From Pseudogracilibacillus sp037071985 (lineage in GTDB: Bacteria; Bacillota; Bacilli; Bacillales; Amphibacillaceae), in NCBI RefSeq assembly GCF_037071985.1, contig NZ_JAXHDF010000011.1, forward strand, positions 81,413 through 145,412: 64,000 bases of DNA, given 5' to 3'. Made by a program: the position numbers and the translations under genes. Below the pieces are notes generated by a model. It did not search any database. It worked only from the letters and a program-made list of their open reading frames with translations, and had not been told where the DNA came from. Below, one piece after another: positions 45,218 to 53,711 of the stretch. Position 1 is the first letter of the stretch, and each line of letters starts with the position of its first letter.

Positions 45218-45257
45218 GAAAAAGACTCTAGTAATTTTTAGTGCTAGAGTCTTTTTC
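45218..45257. terminator. Bidirectional terminator between flagellin and the endonuclease gene
   Basis: AAAAAGACTCTAG pairs with CTAGAGTCTTTTT around a 12-nt loop, giving a T run on both strands. Confidence 0.88.
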
Positions 45258-45270
45258 AATATTAACAAAT

Positions 45271-46188
45271 TTACTGGAAGCATAGGCAAGTCAATTGACT
45301 AAATGATAGACCAGTATTTTGCTTAAGAAATGTTAGGTTGCACATGTTTTCATCGTTAATAACGATCTGATAGCTTTTAGGCTCATTTAAGTTATCGTGT
45401 ATTAAGTTGTTATATTTTTTAAAGAACGTTTCATTTTTTAATTTTTTTATAACTTTTGGTAGTAATGATAACGCCAAATTTATTTCTATAGTTGGTTTCA
45501 TTATGTGTATTGTGTTAGGTAAATAAATTGTAGTTCTTCTTTCGGGTATGTATTCTTTATTTTTACAACTAAGTACAGATTTTCTATACATACTTTGATG
45601 AAGATAAGGAGTTATAAGGTGAAGGAAATAAAAGATTTGAATTTGGTCATATAAGATGATTCGTAATTGTTTATCAATAGTAAATTTTAAATGATATTTT
45701 TTCTTTAAAAATAAAATTAGCTTATCGATTTCACTGATAGTAAAGCTTTCCGTAGAAATAATAATCTTTTTTGGAGTGCTGTTCTTGATTTTTAAATGTC
45801 CGTCATCCATATACCACCAAGCAAGTGACTCTTCATTAAAGTACTCGTATAGTAACGAGAAGGGAATGACTTTTCTTTTCGAAGGATACCATTGCTTACG
45901 GAGGTATGTGATTGTATCACAAGTTTTTGATTGAACCTGATATGCAAGGCTATATCCTTTGACTAGTCTTTTGTCATAAGTCTTCCTAAAAAATGGAGGA
46001 TTTAATGGAATATCTGCCTTTAATTTTTGGTAACAGTAGTTACTCCATGAATAATCCTTGGCAGTGTGAATAAATTGGAATCTTGGTTTCCTCCCCTGTT
46101 GTTTTGTAATACAATCATCACCAAGTAATTTCCCTATAATTTTGGATTTAAAAGATGAAGAGGTGTTCTCCCATGCAGTGTAAGGCAT
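45271..46188 (-). CDS. LAGLIDADG homing endonuclease, free-standing
   Basis: A 305-residue protein with two LAGLIDADG helices: KSKIIGKLLGDDC (residues about 14-26) and SLAWWYMDDG (about 121-130), each ending in the acidic catalytic residue, so it should act as a monomer. It is very AT-rich compared with neighbours. AAAAGGAGAG precedes the ATG and it has its own promoter. Such enzymes cut a long target and spread introns or inteins. It is not inside the intron but next to it, facing the flagellin gene, so a role in mobilising the flagellin intron is inferred from position. Confidence 0.85.
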   Translation of the reverse strand: MPYTAWENTSSSFKSKIIGKLLGDDCITKQQGRKPRFQFIHTAKDYSWSNYCYQKLKADIPLNPPFFRKTYDKRLVKGYSLAYQVQSKTCDTITYLRKQWYPSKRKVIPFSLLYEYFNEESLAWWYMDDGHLKIKNSTPKKIIISTESFTISEIDKLILFLKKKYHLKFTIDKQLRIILYDQIQIFYFLHLITPYLHQSMYRKSVLSCKNKEYIPERRTTIYLPNTIHIMKPTIEINLALSLLPKVIKKLKNETFFKKYNNLIHDNLNEPKSYQIVINDENMCNLTFLKQNTGLSFSQLTCLCFQ

Positions 46189-46223
46189 AATAACTCTCTC
46201 CTTTTAAGGGAACGTATATTCTT

Positions 46224-46252
46224 ATTATAGTATATTAAACCTTATTACTCAA
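46224..46252 (-). promoter_or_regulatory. Vegetative promoter of the endonuclease gene
   Basis: On the minus strand TTGAGT (46247-46252), 17 bp, TATAAT (46224-46229), about 36 bp before the start codon. Confidence 0.65.
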
Positions 46253-46347
46253 ATAATTTTTTCTTTACTTTAAAATCTCTCTTGAAATATTTTCATTGTA
46301 AATAAGTGACTTTTGATTAAGGATTAAAAAGGAAAGGAAAATAAAGA

Positions 46348-46719
46348 TTGGATAATCAATAATTATTGCTATTATCGGCTTTGTTGGTGTATTATTAGGA
46401 GCGATTTTTCAAAAGATGAATCATGATAAAGCTACGTATTTGGAGAATATTACAAAAGAAAGAAGTGCTTGGTAATACGATTCGTTGTTTAACAGAAGAG
46501 TTAAATCAGGACAATGCAGATTATAAATTATTGAAAGTTAAATTTCAAATAAGATTAAATCCGTTAACTAATAATGAGAATGAGGATTTGTCAGAGAAAC
46601 AACTCTGGCATAAAAAAGAGGTTGAAAAAGCTACTCAAACCTTTATCAATTGGCAAAAAGAAATTATGAACGGCTTTGTATTTGATTTACACAATGGTCT
46701 TATTACATCATCAATATAA
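46348..46719 (+). pseudogene. Frameshifted small membrane-anchored protein gene
   Basis: A TTG at 46348 preceded by AGGAAAGGA opens MDNQ, then a shift is needed to read IIAIIGFVGVLLGAIFQ (a membrane helix) and HDKATYLENITKERSAW; a second shift leads into NTIRCLTEELNQDN and a helical tail ending at 46719. Joined, this would be a protein of about 120 residues with one N-terminal membrane segment. Family not recognised. Two frameshifts indicate decay. Confidence 0.55.
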
Positions 46720-46727
46720 AAATATAA

Positions 46728-46853
46728 ATGTTCGAGTGGCATAATTGGAGTGAGCATAAAGTTCTCACTCCAACATTTGACTTAGAACCTTTTAAATATA
46801 AAAAAGGGTTATCAATAGATGATATTTTGAATTATATAATAGTTACTCAGTAG
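46728..46853 (+). other. Short coding-like remnant (41 codons)
   Basis: A frame from ATG 46728 to TAG 46851-46853 reads MFEWHNWSEHKVLTPTFDLE and continues KYKKGLSIDDILNYIIVTQ. The composition is protein-like but there is no ribosome binding site and no known relative. It may be a gene fragment left between the endonuclease gene and the intron remnant. Confidence 0.3.
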
Positions 46854-46906
46854 ATCATTGGTTGGTCAACAAAGAATTTCTTCAATTAATTATCAAGCAT
46901 TCACAA

Positions 46907-47016
46907 CTGGGTTAATTGCTGGAATATCATAAAGTGTATTGTACCGCAACGAAATTTGAAACAGTATACATGAAGATTTGAAAAACAAGACAACAAAACA
47001 ATGAACAATCAGCAGC
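46907..47016 (+). other. Decayed second copy of the group I intron core
   Basis: This stretch aligns with 44793-44896 of the flagellin intron. Shared blocks in the same order are GGGT.AATTGCTGGAA, GAAAC, AC.TGAAG.TTTGAAAAA and CAATCAGCAGC. The P7 elements R and S are missing, so it cannot splice. Confidence 0.75.
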
Positions 47017-47103
47017 AATTCCCCTAAAAACTTATTTAATGATTGCTATTTTGATTGACTGACCCAAATGATTTATGGGCATTTTCATGAATCAATAGAA
47101 ACA

Positions 47104-47146
47104 GAATTGGCACCTCCCTACTCGGTTGGGAGGTGCCAATTTTTCC
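47104..47146. terminator. Strong terminator
   Basis: AATTGGCACCTCCC (47105-47118) pairs perfectly with GGGAGGTGCCAATT (47128-47141), with T residues after it on the plus strand and an AATT/T-rich flank on the minus strand. It ends the YheC/YheD-like gene. Confidence 0.85.
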
Positions 47147-47157
47147 AGTAATAACCT

Positions 47158-49611
47158 TTAATTTTCGTTATCTGTCCCTAGCTTAATCGCATATTTGACC
47201 ATCGCTTCTGCATAAGCTTCATTATCATATATCTTTCGAGGTCCATTTGGATTAACATCCGTTAAAAGTAACGATTTATCTTCACCTATTACATATGTCA
47301 TTGCAACTTCACTTATCTTTTGATTTATTTTTTGTTCCAAATCTAAAAGAACATTAATAGTCCGTTCTTCAATTTGTTCCTTGATATCTTCCGTAAGTTC
47401 GTTTTCCTTCACAAAAGATTCAAGTGTTTGTTCGGATAGTTTAATTGTGTTATCCGCGGCTTTGATAGTTTGTAAATTTACATAATTACTGATAGTTTCC
47501 CATTCATTATTTTTATTTTTAATCACCATAGACTGAATTTCTGACAGTCCTGTATGTTGTTGAACAATATAACTTTTTTCTTCTATTAAATGATTAATAT
47601 AATTCCGCAAATCATTTTTGCTGTATTTTTTTATGGATGATCCTCGAAAAACTTCATACCGTCCGTCTTCTATCTCACGTATTATATAAACAGGATTACC
47701 ATACGCCATATCTTGTTGTTTCAATTGCACCTGTCCGTATTGTTCGATGAATTGAAAGACGTGAAGTGGGCGATACACTATTTGATAATCAGCTAATGAT
47801 CTAGCAACTTGGTCATTCTCTTTAATTAATTCATACACTGCGGAACGTGATGTAGCATCGTTTACCCATTCATTTGTAAAAGGCACATCTTCTAGTTCCT
47901 CGTAAATAATCCTCGTTTCTGTTGTACTGCGGATTTTAAGCCTATCGATAATAACAGAAGGGTATTCGGTAACTCTTTGTACCCATTCACCGTTTTCATA
48001 AAATGAACCACGAATAAGACTAAAATCATAATCAATATCACTTGGAGTGAAAGAATAGAAAGGTACATTATTTTTTATTGCTGATGTTGCTAAAGAGATT
48101 GATAAATTATCGCTTGTCTGTTTACCGATGAGCATTCCTATACATGTCTGTGCTCCATAATCAAAAGGAGGTAAGTTAGTATTTCTTGCTTGAAATTGTC
48201 CTTTTGCTGCAGCATCTATACTATCTTGACCTATATGCATAATGCCGTTTCTAGCGATATATTTTGCGTAGGAAATAAAGTTTATCGCTCGCTTTCCTTC
48301 ATGATAAGCAGTTTGTGGGCCATTATTCGCTTCGTGCATCCAAATTTTACCGGTATCGTCAATTGCAAAGTCTAGCCCTAATTCATTCAAGCCTAGTCCG
48401 TATAATTTATCTAGATGTTTCGTAACATCTATGGAAAGTTTAAGAATCTTATTTTCATAAATAGCCCCTTGTTTCACACCAAATTCATTTCGTAAAAATG
48501 TTGGGAAATCTTCGACACGCCCTTCAGTAGCAATATTACTAAGATTACTTTTTTTACTTCCGATACGTGGGTAAATATGTGTGATTTGCCATTCACCGTT
48601 TTGATCTTTTTGGACATGTGATCTAAAATGATATGGTTCATCTGCTATCGTTCGAGTATGAATATACCGTTGGATAATGTAGCTTCCAACTTCAGCTAAA
48701 ATAGTATATTCAACAAAATGCTGAAATTCCTCTTCACTTAAAATACGTTCTTTGGTTTGATCTAACATAACGAAACGACTGCCTTTTTTAGTGACGAAGT
48801 AAATATTTTCACCTCGATTACTTCCTAATGCCTTAAAAACGACGTCATTATTCTTTTGAATAAATTCATATACTTTATCTTCAGAAATGCAGACTGTAAA
48901 AGGAACAAGTAGTTCAGCAAATTTCCTTTGTTGTAGCATACGCTTCGGTAAGCTAAATTTGTTACCTACGTGAAAGCTAGTAAAGGGAACAACTCTTTGC
49001 AATTTTCTTGCCGCTTGTGCGCGTTTTCCACCTCCAATATTATTAATAACATCTGGAAAAGAGGAAGTAACACGTTCCCATTCACCATTTTGAAATATAT
49101 CGGCATTAATTTGTTTTTTTTCGAAGTTTATGTCAGTTGAGGTGAAGAAATACAGTTTAGTGTTTTGTTTTTCCCCCTCATTTAGTGTTGCTTGTAATCG
49201 CTCCTTAGTATAAAGTTCTTTAGGATTAAACCGATCGTGGAATATACCAATTGAAATAGGTTTGTTAGTTTTTTGATTTCCAGAATGTTCAATAAAACTT
49301 TCATTTAATTTTACTAATAATGGACGTAAGGAAAACTGTATAATTTCAGATACTTTTAATAATTGAGCTTGTTCTATTTCTTTTGATATATAGCCAAGAT
49401 ACTTAATCAATTTTTTAGTTTGACTGTGAAATCTTTCGTCTTGAGTGTTTAATATATTTATAACTGCTTGAGAACCCTCTACAATAGAACTAAAAATATA
49501 AATGCTTTGATTTAATTTCTTCTCTTTTATTAATGACGAGAAGTGATCTGTTGCTTCTATGAGTGTTTCTAATATATTTTGAACTTGAAATAGTTGTTTT
49601 TTGTCTATCAC
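47158..49611 (-). CDS. Tandem YheC/YheD family ATP-grasp-like protein
   Basis: An 817-residue protein, about twice the usual family length. After a helical N-terminal region (about 1-130), a first YheC/YheD unit runs to about residue 450 (ISIGIFHDRFNP, FKALGSNRGENIYFV, GLDFAIDDTGKIWMHEANNGPQ with the metal-binding Glu/Asn). A second, more diverged unit follows (CIGMLIGKQTSDN to LLLTDVNPNGPRKIYD). YheC/YheD are spore-coat-associated in B. subtilis; the fold suggests a carboxylate-amine ligase. GTG start with GGAGTGAT upstream; 50 bp after the permease gene, so probably co-transcribed. Confidence 0.8.
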   Translation of the reverse strand: MIDKKQLFQVQNILETLIEATDHFSSLIKEKKLNQSIYIFSSIVEGSQAVINILNTQDERFHSQTKKLIKYLGYISKEIEQAQLLKVSEIIQFSLRPLLVKLNESFIEHSGNQKTNKPISIGIFHDRFNPKELYTKERLQATLNEGEKQNTKLYFFTSTDINFEKKQINADIFQNGEWERVTSSFPDVINNIGGGKRAQAARKLQRVVPFTSFHVGNKFSLPKRMLQQRKFAELLVPFTVCISEDKVYEFIQKNNDVVFKALGSNRGENIYFVTKKGSRFVMLDQTKERILSEEEFQHFVEYTILAEVGSYIIQRYIHTRTIADEPYHFRSHVQKDQNGEWQITHIYPRIGSKKSNLSNIATEGRVEDFPTFLRNEFGVKQGAIYENKILKLSIDVTKHLDKLYGLGLNELGLDFAIDDTGKIWMHEANNGPQTAYHEGKRAINFISYAKYIARNGIMHIGQDSIDAAAKGQFQARNTNLPPFDYGAQTCIGMLIGKQTSDNLSISLATSAIKNNVPFYSFTPSDIDYDFSLIRGSFYENGEWVQRVTEYPSVIIDRLKIRSTTETRIIYEELEDVPFTNEWVNDATSRSAVYELIKENDQVARSLADYQIVYRPLHVFQFIEQYGQVQLKQQDMAYGNPVYIIREIEDGRYEVFRGSSIKKYSKNDLRNYINHLIEEKSYIVQQHTGLSEIQSMVIKNKNNEWETISNYVNLQTIKAADNTIKLSEQTLESFVKENELTEDIKEQIEERTINVLLDLEQKINQKISEVAMTYVIGEDKSLLLTDVNPNGPRKIYDNEAYAEAMVKYAIKLGTDNEN

Positions 49612-49661
49612 CGTTATATCACTCCAATTGAAAATAATAATTGTAAATAAATTATTTTAGT

Positions 49662-51104
49662 TTATCTATCCTTTGAATCTCCCAAAATCAAGTAATTTAA
49701 TTCCAATTCTGTAATACTATTATACTCTTTCCGTTTATATAAATAGAAGGCTCCACCTAAAGTAACCCAAACAATTAATGCAATCCTAGATTCAATTCCT
49801 AGAAATGCTGGAGAACCAGGAATTAGGAGTAGTCCAATAAAGGTTATACTTGCTATTATTCCTACTAAGGATATAAGCTTTTTCCAAGGCGCTACTTCTT
49901 GTTTTGACGGGTCAGTAATTTCATTCGTTGACCACTTAAATAAATAAAATGCGGTTATACAAGTATATAAATAAGCAATAGAAACACCGATGGATGACAT
50001 ATCAACTACCCAAACGAGAGCTTCTCGTCCAAACCAAGGTGCTACTGCCGAAATAGCGATTGTAAAAATAATTGCGTAATGAGGTGTATTATATTTGGGA
50101 TGTAATTCACCAAACATACTCGGAAGAATTTTAGCCCGTGACATAGCAAATAATAAACGGCTCGCTGTCATGATAAACCCATTTAGTCCGGTGAAAATTC
50201 CCATCGATAGAGCAACAACTAAAATAATTAGACCAATGGGACCTAAAAGTTCTTGGATAACATAACCTGTCCCCCATAGATGGTTTTTAGCTGCAACAAC
50301 TTCCCATGGACTTGCCATAGAAGTTGCTAGTATCATAAAACTATAAATCCCTGCTGCAAAAATTAATGCCAAAATAATTAACATAAAAGCTTTACGAGCT
50401 GGAAAGTCGAATTCTTCAGCAGCTTGAGGTACAGCATCAAATCCTACATAAGCCCAAGGAGCAATGGCTACAATAGAAATTACGGCAGCGAATGAAGTTG
50501 TGTTCGCAGGAAATAATGGTTGGACATTTGAAAGTCCTGCACCTGGATGCATTCCAACCGTTAAAGTTAATACAACAACACTTATTACCATAATAATGGC
50601 AAAAATAAATTGTATACGACCCGATAATCCTGTCCCTTTAACATTCAAGTATCCAAATATTAACAATCCTAATGTTGCTATCAAAATTTCAATACCGTAA
50701 ACATTCCAACCTGCAATTGTATAAAGATAGAAATTTTCTACAATCATTGGGAACACATATTTGATCATTAGAGAAAGTGCTGATGCATTGAGAGCAACGA
50801 TACAAATATATCCTAATGTTAAGAACCAGCCGCTAATAAATGCATGTGTTCTTCCTAAACTTATAAAGGCATAAGCAAATTCTCCGCCCGAAACAGGAAA
50901 ACTTTTAATTAGAAATCCGTAACTAACAGCGATTAACATCATTAGTAAAGCACCGATACCAAAACCTAAAATAACACCTAATGGTCCCGCCGTTTGCATC
51001 CAGTTAATAGGTTGTACAAATGCTCCCCAACCAATAGCTGAACCTAATGCAATAGCCCATACCCAATGAGGTTTTAATGATTTATGTAATGTTTTTCTTT
51101 TCAT
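49662..51104 (-). CDS. APC family amino acid transporter
   Basis: A 480-residue permease with twelve predicted helices. The first helix carries the substrate-site motif GSAIGWGAFV, and helix 6 has APWAYVGFDAVPQAAEEF, both typical of the amino acid-polyamine-cation superfamily. It imports or exchanges an amino acid or amine. AAAGGAG precedes the ATG. First gene of a likely two-gene unit with the ATP-grasp-like protein, suggesting that the transported amino acid is a substrate of that enzyme; this is inference. Confidence 0.85.
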   Translation of the reverse strand: MKRKTLHKSLKPHWVWAIALGSAIGWGAFVQPINWMQTAGPLGVILGFGIGALLMMLIAVSYGFLIKSFPVSGGEFAYAFISLGRTHAFISGWFLTLGYICIVALNASALSLMIKYVFPMIVENFYLYTIAGWNVYGIEILIATLGLLIFGYLNVKGTGLSGRIQFIFAIIMVISVVVLTLTVGMHPGAGLSNVQPLFPANTTSFAAVISIVAIAPWAYVGFDAVPQAAEEFDFPARKAFMLIILALIFAAGIYSFMILATSMASPWEVVAAKNHLWGTGYVIQELLGPIGLIILVVALSMGIFTGLNGFIMTASRLLFAMSRAKILPSMFGELHPKYNTPHYAIIFTIAISAVAPWFGREALVWVVDMSSIGVSIAYLYTCITAFYLFKWSTNEITDPSKQEVAPWKKLISLVGIIASITFIGLLLIPGSPAFLGIESRIALIVWVTLGGAFYLYKRKEYNSITELELNYLILGDSKDR

Positions 51105-51608
51105 AATTGCTCCTTTAATCTGATTTGTAAAATTAAATCCCTACTATCTATATAATATATCGGTTGAAAAAGGATAAATATCAATACATTTTTAATGCAC
51201 TGATTTGGAGAGGTTTAGAATTAAAATGAACCGACGTTTAGGTGATATTAAAAGTACGATAAGTAGGGGCAATCTAAAGTTTATAAGTGACATCAATAAT
51301 GTCTTGAAAATCTATTGACCTTGCAGATATAATGAAGAGTCTTGTTCATGGAGCCAAAGCTAGTATCACCCACTAAAAACAAAAACCCTCAGCATTTTGG
51401 ACTAAGAGCTTACTATTAGATTGGTTATCCTACTATTATGCTTTTATCTGCAGAATCGTTACTGTGTGGGAAAGACTCACTTTTCTCGATATAAATGAAT
51501 GTGTCATTTTTTAATTGTTATTGGCACCTGAATGCACCTTATTTACTCCCTTTCTCACATTCTTATTTCACATCAATTTCTCCAGCAGTAAAATGTCTAG
51601 AAAACTTA
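51105..51608. other. Non-coding stretch before the sugar operon
   Basis: No gene supported. The left end should hold the promoter of the APC transporter. A fragment near 51305-51375 reads KSIDLADIMKSLVHGAKASITH on the plus strand between stops and may be a gene relic, but no family is recognised. Confidence 0.35.
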
Positions 51609-51637
51609 TTGACAAAAAAATCTGACTATTGTAATAT
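51609..51637 (+). promoter_or_regulatory. Promoter of the sugar catabolic operon
   Basis: TTGACA (51609-51614), 17 bp, TAATAT (51632-51637): a near-consensus vegetative promoter. Confidence 0.8.
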
Positions 51638-51660
51638 AAAATGTAATCGATTACATTTTA
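51637..51660. promoter_or_regulatory. LacI-family operator O1 (perfect 24-bp palindrome)
   Basis: The 24 bp are an exact palindrome around the central CG, with core TGTAATCGATTACA, the classical LacI-type half-sites. It begins at the last base of the -10 box and covers the transcription start, so a bound repressor would block initiation. Confidence 0.85.
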
Positions 51661-51707
51661 GTTAATCTATTTAATAGAAACGCTGGTTTAATCATATAAT
51701 CTATATG

Positions 51708-51723
51708 ATGTAATCAATTACAT
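51708..51723. promoter_or_regulatory. LacI-family operator O2
   Basis: ATGTAATCAATTACAT is the same operator with one central change. Its centre is 67 bp from O1, overlapping the leader just before the ribosome binding site, so looping or a roadblock is possible. Confidence 0.75.
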
Positions 51724-51737
51724 AATGGAGGTGTTTT

Positions 51738-52544
51738 ATGATAAATAACCTGGCAATTAATACGAATACATACCATGGATTTACCTTAGAAAATGCAGTG
51801 CAAGGGGCAAGCGAAGCGGGGTTTAAGCAGATTGAATTAGCTGGAGCAAAAGACCATACAAATCATGTGCATCCCAATATGACGAAGGAACAAATTAGTG
51901 AAATTAAATCACTACTCCATCATTATGGAATGAACTGTGTTGGAATTGGTGCCCATAGTAATGTTATGGAAGAAGCAGGAATTGCATATTTATTGGCGAG
52001 TATTGATTTGGCTGTTGCATTCGATTGTCCATATATTGTTACGGCTACTGGTGATTCTCATGGCGATACAGACATTGTTGAAGATGAGAGTTTACTAGCA
52101 GAAAAATTAGCCCCCGTTTTAGATAAGTGTGAGAAATTAAATAAAACTTTGTTAATTGAAACACATGGAAATAATTACGCGACAGGTAAGGCAGTAAAAA
52201 AATTAGCGAAGTCACTAAATGATCGTGTCAAAATAAATTATGATACTGGTAATGTCATTTTTTATGGAAATACATTACCCTACGACGATTTAGCTCAATC
52301 AATTGATTATATAGAATTTATTCATTTGAAGGATAAACTTGGTGTATATAACGAATGGAACTTTCCAGCTATTGGAGATGGGGATATCGATTTCCACAAA
52401 ATTTTCACCATCCTAGAGGAAGGAAAATATAAAGGTCCAATTAGTGTGGAAATTGAATTTACACCATCAGGTCCTAACGATTTGGAAGAAGTAAATCATT
52501 TTGTCAAACGGTCGTTCAACTATCTTTCAACAATATTAGATTAA
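51738..52544 (+). CDS. Sugar phosphate isomerase/epimerase-like TIM barrel protein (1)
   Basis: A 268-residue AP-endonuclease-2/xylose-isomerase-like TIM barrel. Metal ligands typical of the family are in LIETHGNN (Glu), NYDTGN (Asp), FIHLKDK (His) and VEIEF (Glu). First gene of the LacI-controlled operon; GGAGG precedes the ATG. In pathways through 3-keto sugars, members of this fold do elimination or hydration rather than phosphate isomerisation; here the role is inferred from the gene set. Confidence 0.85.
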   Translation: MINNLAINTNTYHGFTLENAVQGASEAGFKQIELAGAKDHTNHVHPNMTKEQISEIKSLLHHYGMNCVGIGAHSNVMEEAGIAYLLASIDLAVAFDCPYIVTATGDSHGDTDIVEDESLLAEKLAPVLDKCEKLNKTLLIETHGNNYATGKAVKKLAKSLNDRVKINYDTGNVIFYGNTLPYDDLAQSIDYIEFIHLKDKLGVYNEWNFPAIGDGDIDFHKIFTILEEGKYKGPISVEIEFTPSGPNDLEEVNHFVKRSFNYLSTILD

Positions 52545-52567
52545 GAAAAAGTTGGGAGGGGGTAAGT

Positions 52568-53575
52568 ATGCAAAAAATAGGGCTAGTTGGTTTAGGGTTT
52601 ATGGGGAAAACGCATTTACGCGCCTATGATTCTATTACTAACTGCGAAGTAACTGCAATCTATACGAGAAGTAATGTAGTAGATGAGGATATAACTCAAA
52701 TGTATAATGGTTCTTTTGTAACTACTTATGATGATTTATTAAAAGATGATGCAATAGATATCGTTGATATTTGTTTACCAACGTATTTACATGAAGAATT
52801 TATAATAAAAGCGGCGAATGCCGGCAAACATATTATTTGTGAAAAACCACTTACGTTAACGGTCGAGTCTGCGAAACGGATTTTAGACATTATTCGTAAA
52901 AATGAAGTGAGATTGTTCGTAGGTCATGTACTAAGATTTTGGCCTGAATATAAAAAAATTAAATCGTATAGTGAAAGTGACAAATTAACAAATATAGACG
53001 TTGTACATGCAAAGCGATTAGGGCAAAAGCCGAAATGGAGCAATTGGTTTCAACACCCGGAGAAAAGCGGTGGTGCCTTATTTGATTTACACATTCATGA
53101 TATTGATTTTGTTACCTATTTATTAGGTGAAGTTGACTGTGTTTATGCGGTAGGAACGAAAAATGACATAGGTGCTTGGGATCATATTATGACGACGTTA
53201 TCTTTCAAAAATAAAAGTATTGCATATGTAGAAGCATCACATCGTATGGCAATGAAATTTCCTTTCACCATGTCATTTCGTGCCCAATCAAGCCAACGTA
53301 TAGTTGACTTTCATTTTGCAGGTGCTGAAAATATAGAAAATATGCAAGCCTCTAATAATCAATTTACGTTCTATACAAACGAGAAAAAGTCGACATTGGA
53401 AGTTCAAGCACAAGATGCCTTTCATAATGAATTATCCTATTTTGTAGATTGTATTGAACATAAAAAAGAAAATACAATTATTCCCCTAACGGATGTACTA
53501 TACACACAATTTATACTCCAGGCGATCGAACAATCATTAGAAAATAACGAAAAAGTTTCCATCCCCCAGTTTTAA
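52568..53575 (+). CDS. Gfo/Idh/MocA family oxidoreductase (1)
   Basis: A 335-residue NAD(P)-dependent sugar or inositol dehydrogenase type protein. The Rossmann site GLVGLGFMGKTH is at the N-terminus, the catalytic Lys is in CEKPLTLTVE, and the active-site pair is in GGALFDLHIHDID. GGGAGGGGG precedes the ATG, 23 bp after the first barrel gene. It would oxidise or reduce a hydroxyl of the imported sugar; direction is unknown. Confidence 0.88.
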   Translation: MQKIGLVGLGFMGKTHLRAYDSITNCEVTAIYTRSNVVDEDITQMYNGSFVTTYDDLLKDDAIDIVDICLPTYLHEEFIIKAANAGKHIICEKPLTLTVESAKRILDIIRKNEVRLFVGHVLRFWPEYKKIKSYSESDKLTNIDVVHAKRLGQKPKWSNWFQHPEKSGGALFDLHIHDIDFVTYLLGEVDCVYAVGTKNDIGAWDHIMTTLSFKNKSIAYVEASHRMAMKFPFTMSFRAQSSQRIVDFHFAGAENIENMQASNNQFTFYTNEKKSTLEVQAQDAFHNELSYFVDCIEHKKENTIIPLTDVLYTQFILQAIEQSLENNEKVSIPQF

Positions 53576-53711
53576 AGAAAAGCAGAAGCTAGATTAATGC
53601 AACACCATAATTCTGAATATATAAAATAGTATAAATTTAATTATATTATTTTTATATAATATCCTTCTATAAGTATAAAGAGGGAAATAGTAAAAATTAA
53701 AGGGAGGTTAA

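Noticed and set aside
51305..51380. Possible transposase-like fragment (SLVHGAKASI)
   Set aside because: Too short, bounded by stops, and no DDE or other motif is visible.
51672..51690. GAAACGCTGGTTT, resembling a CcpA cre site near the sugar operon start
   Set aside because: It departs from the cre consensus at several positions; too weak to call.
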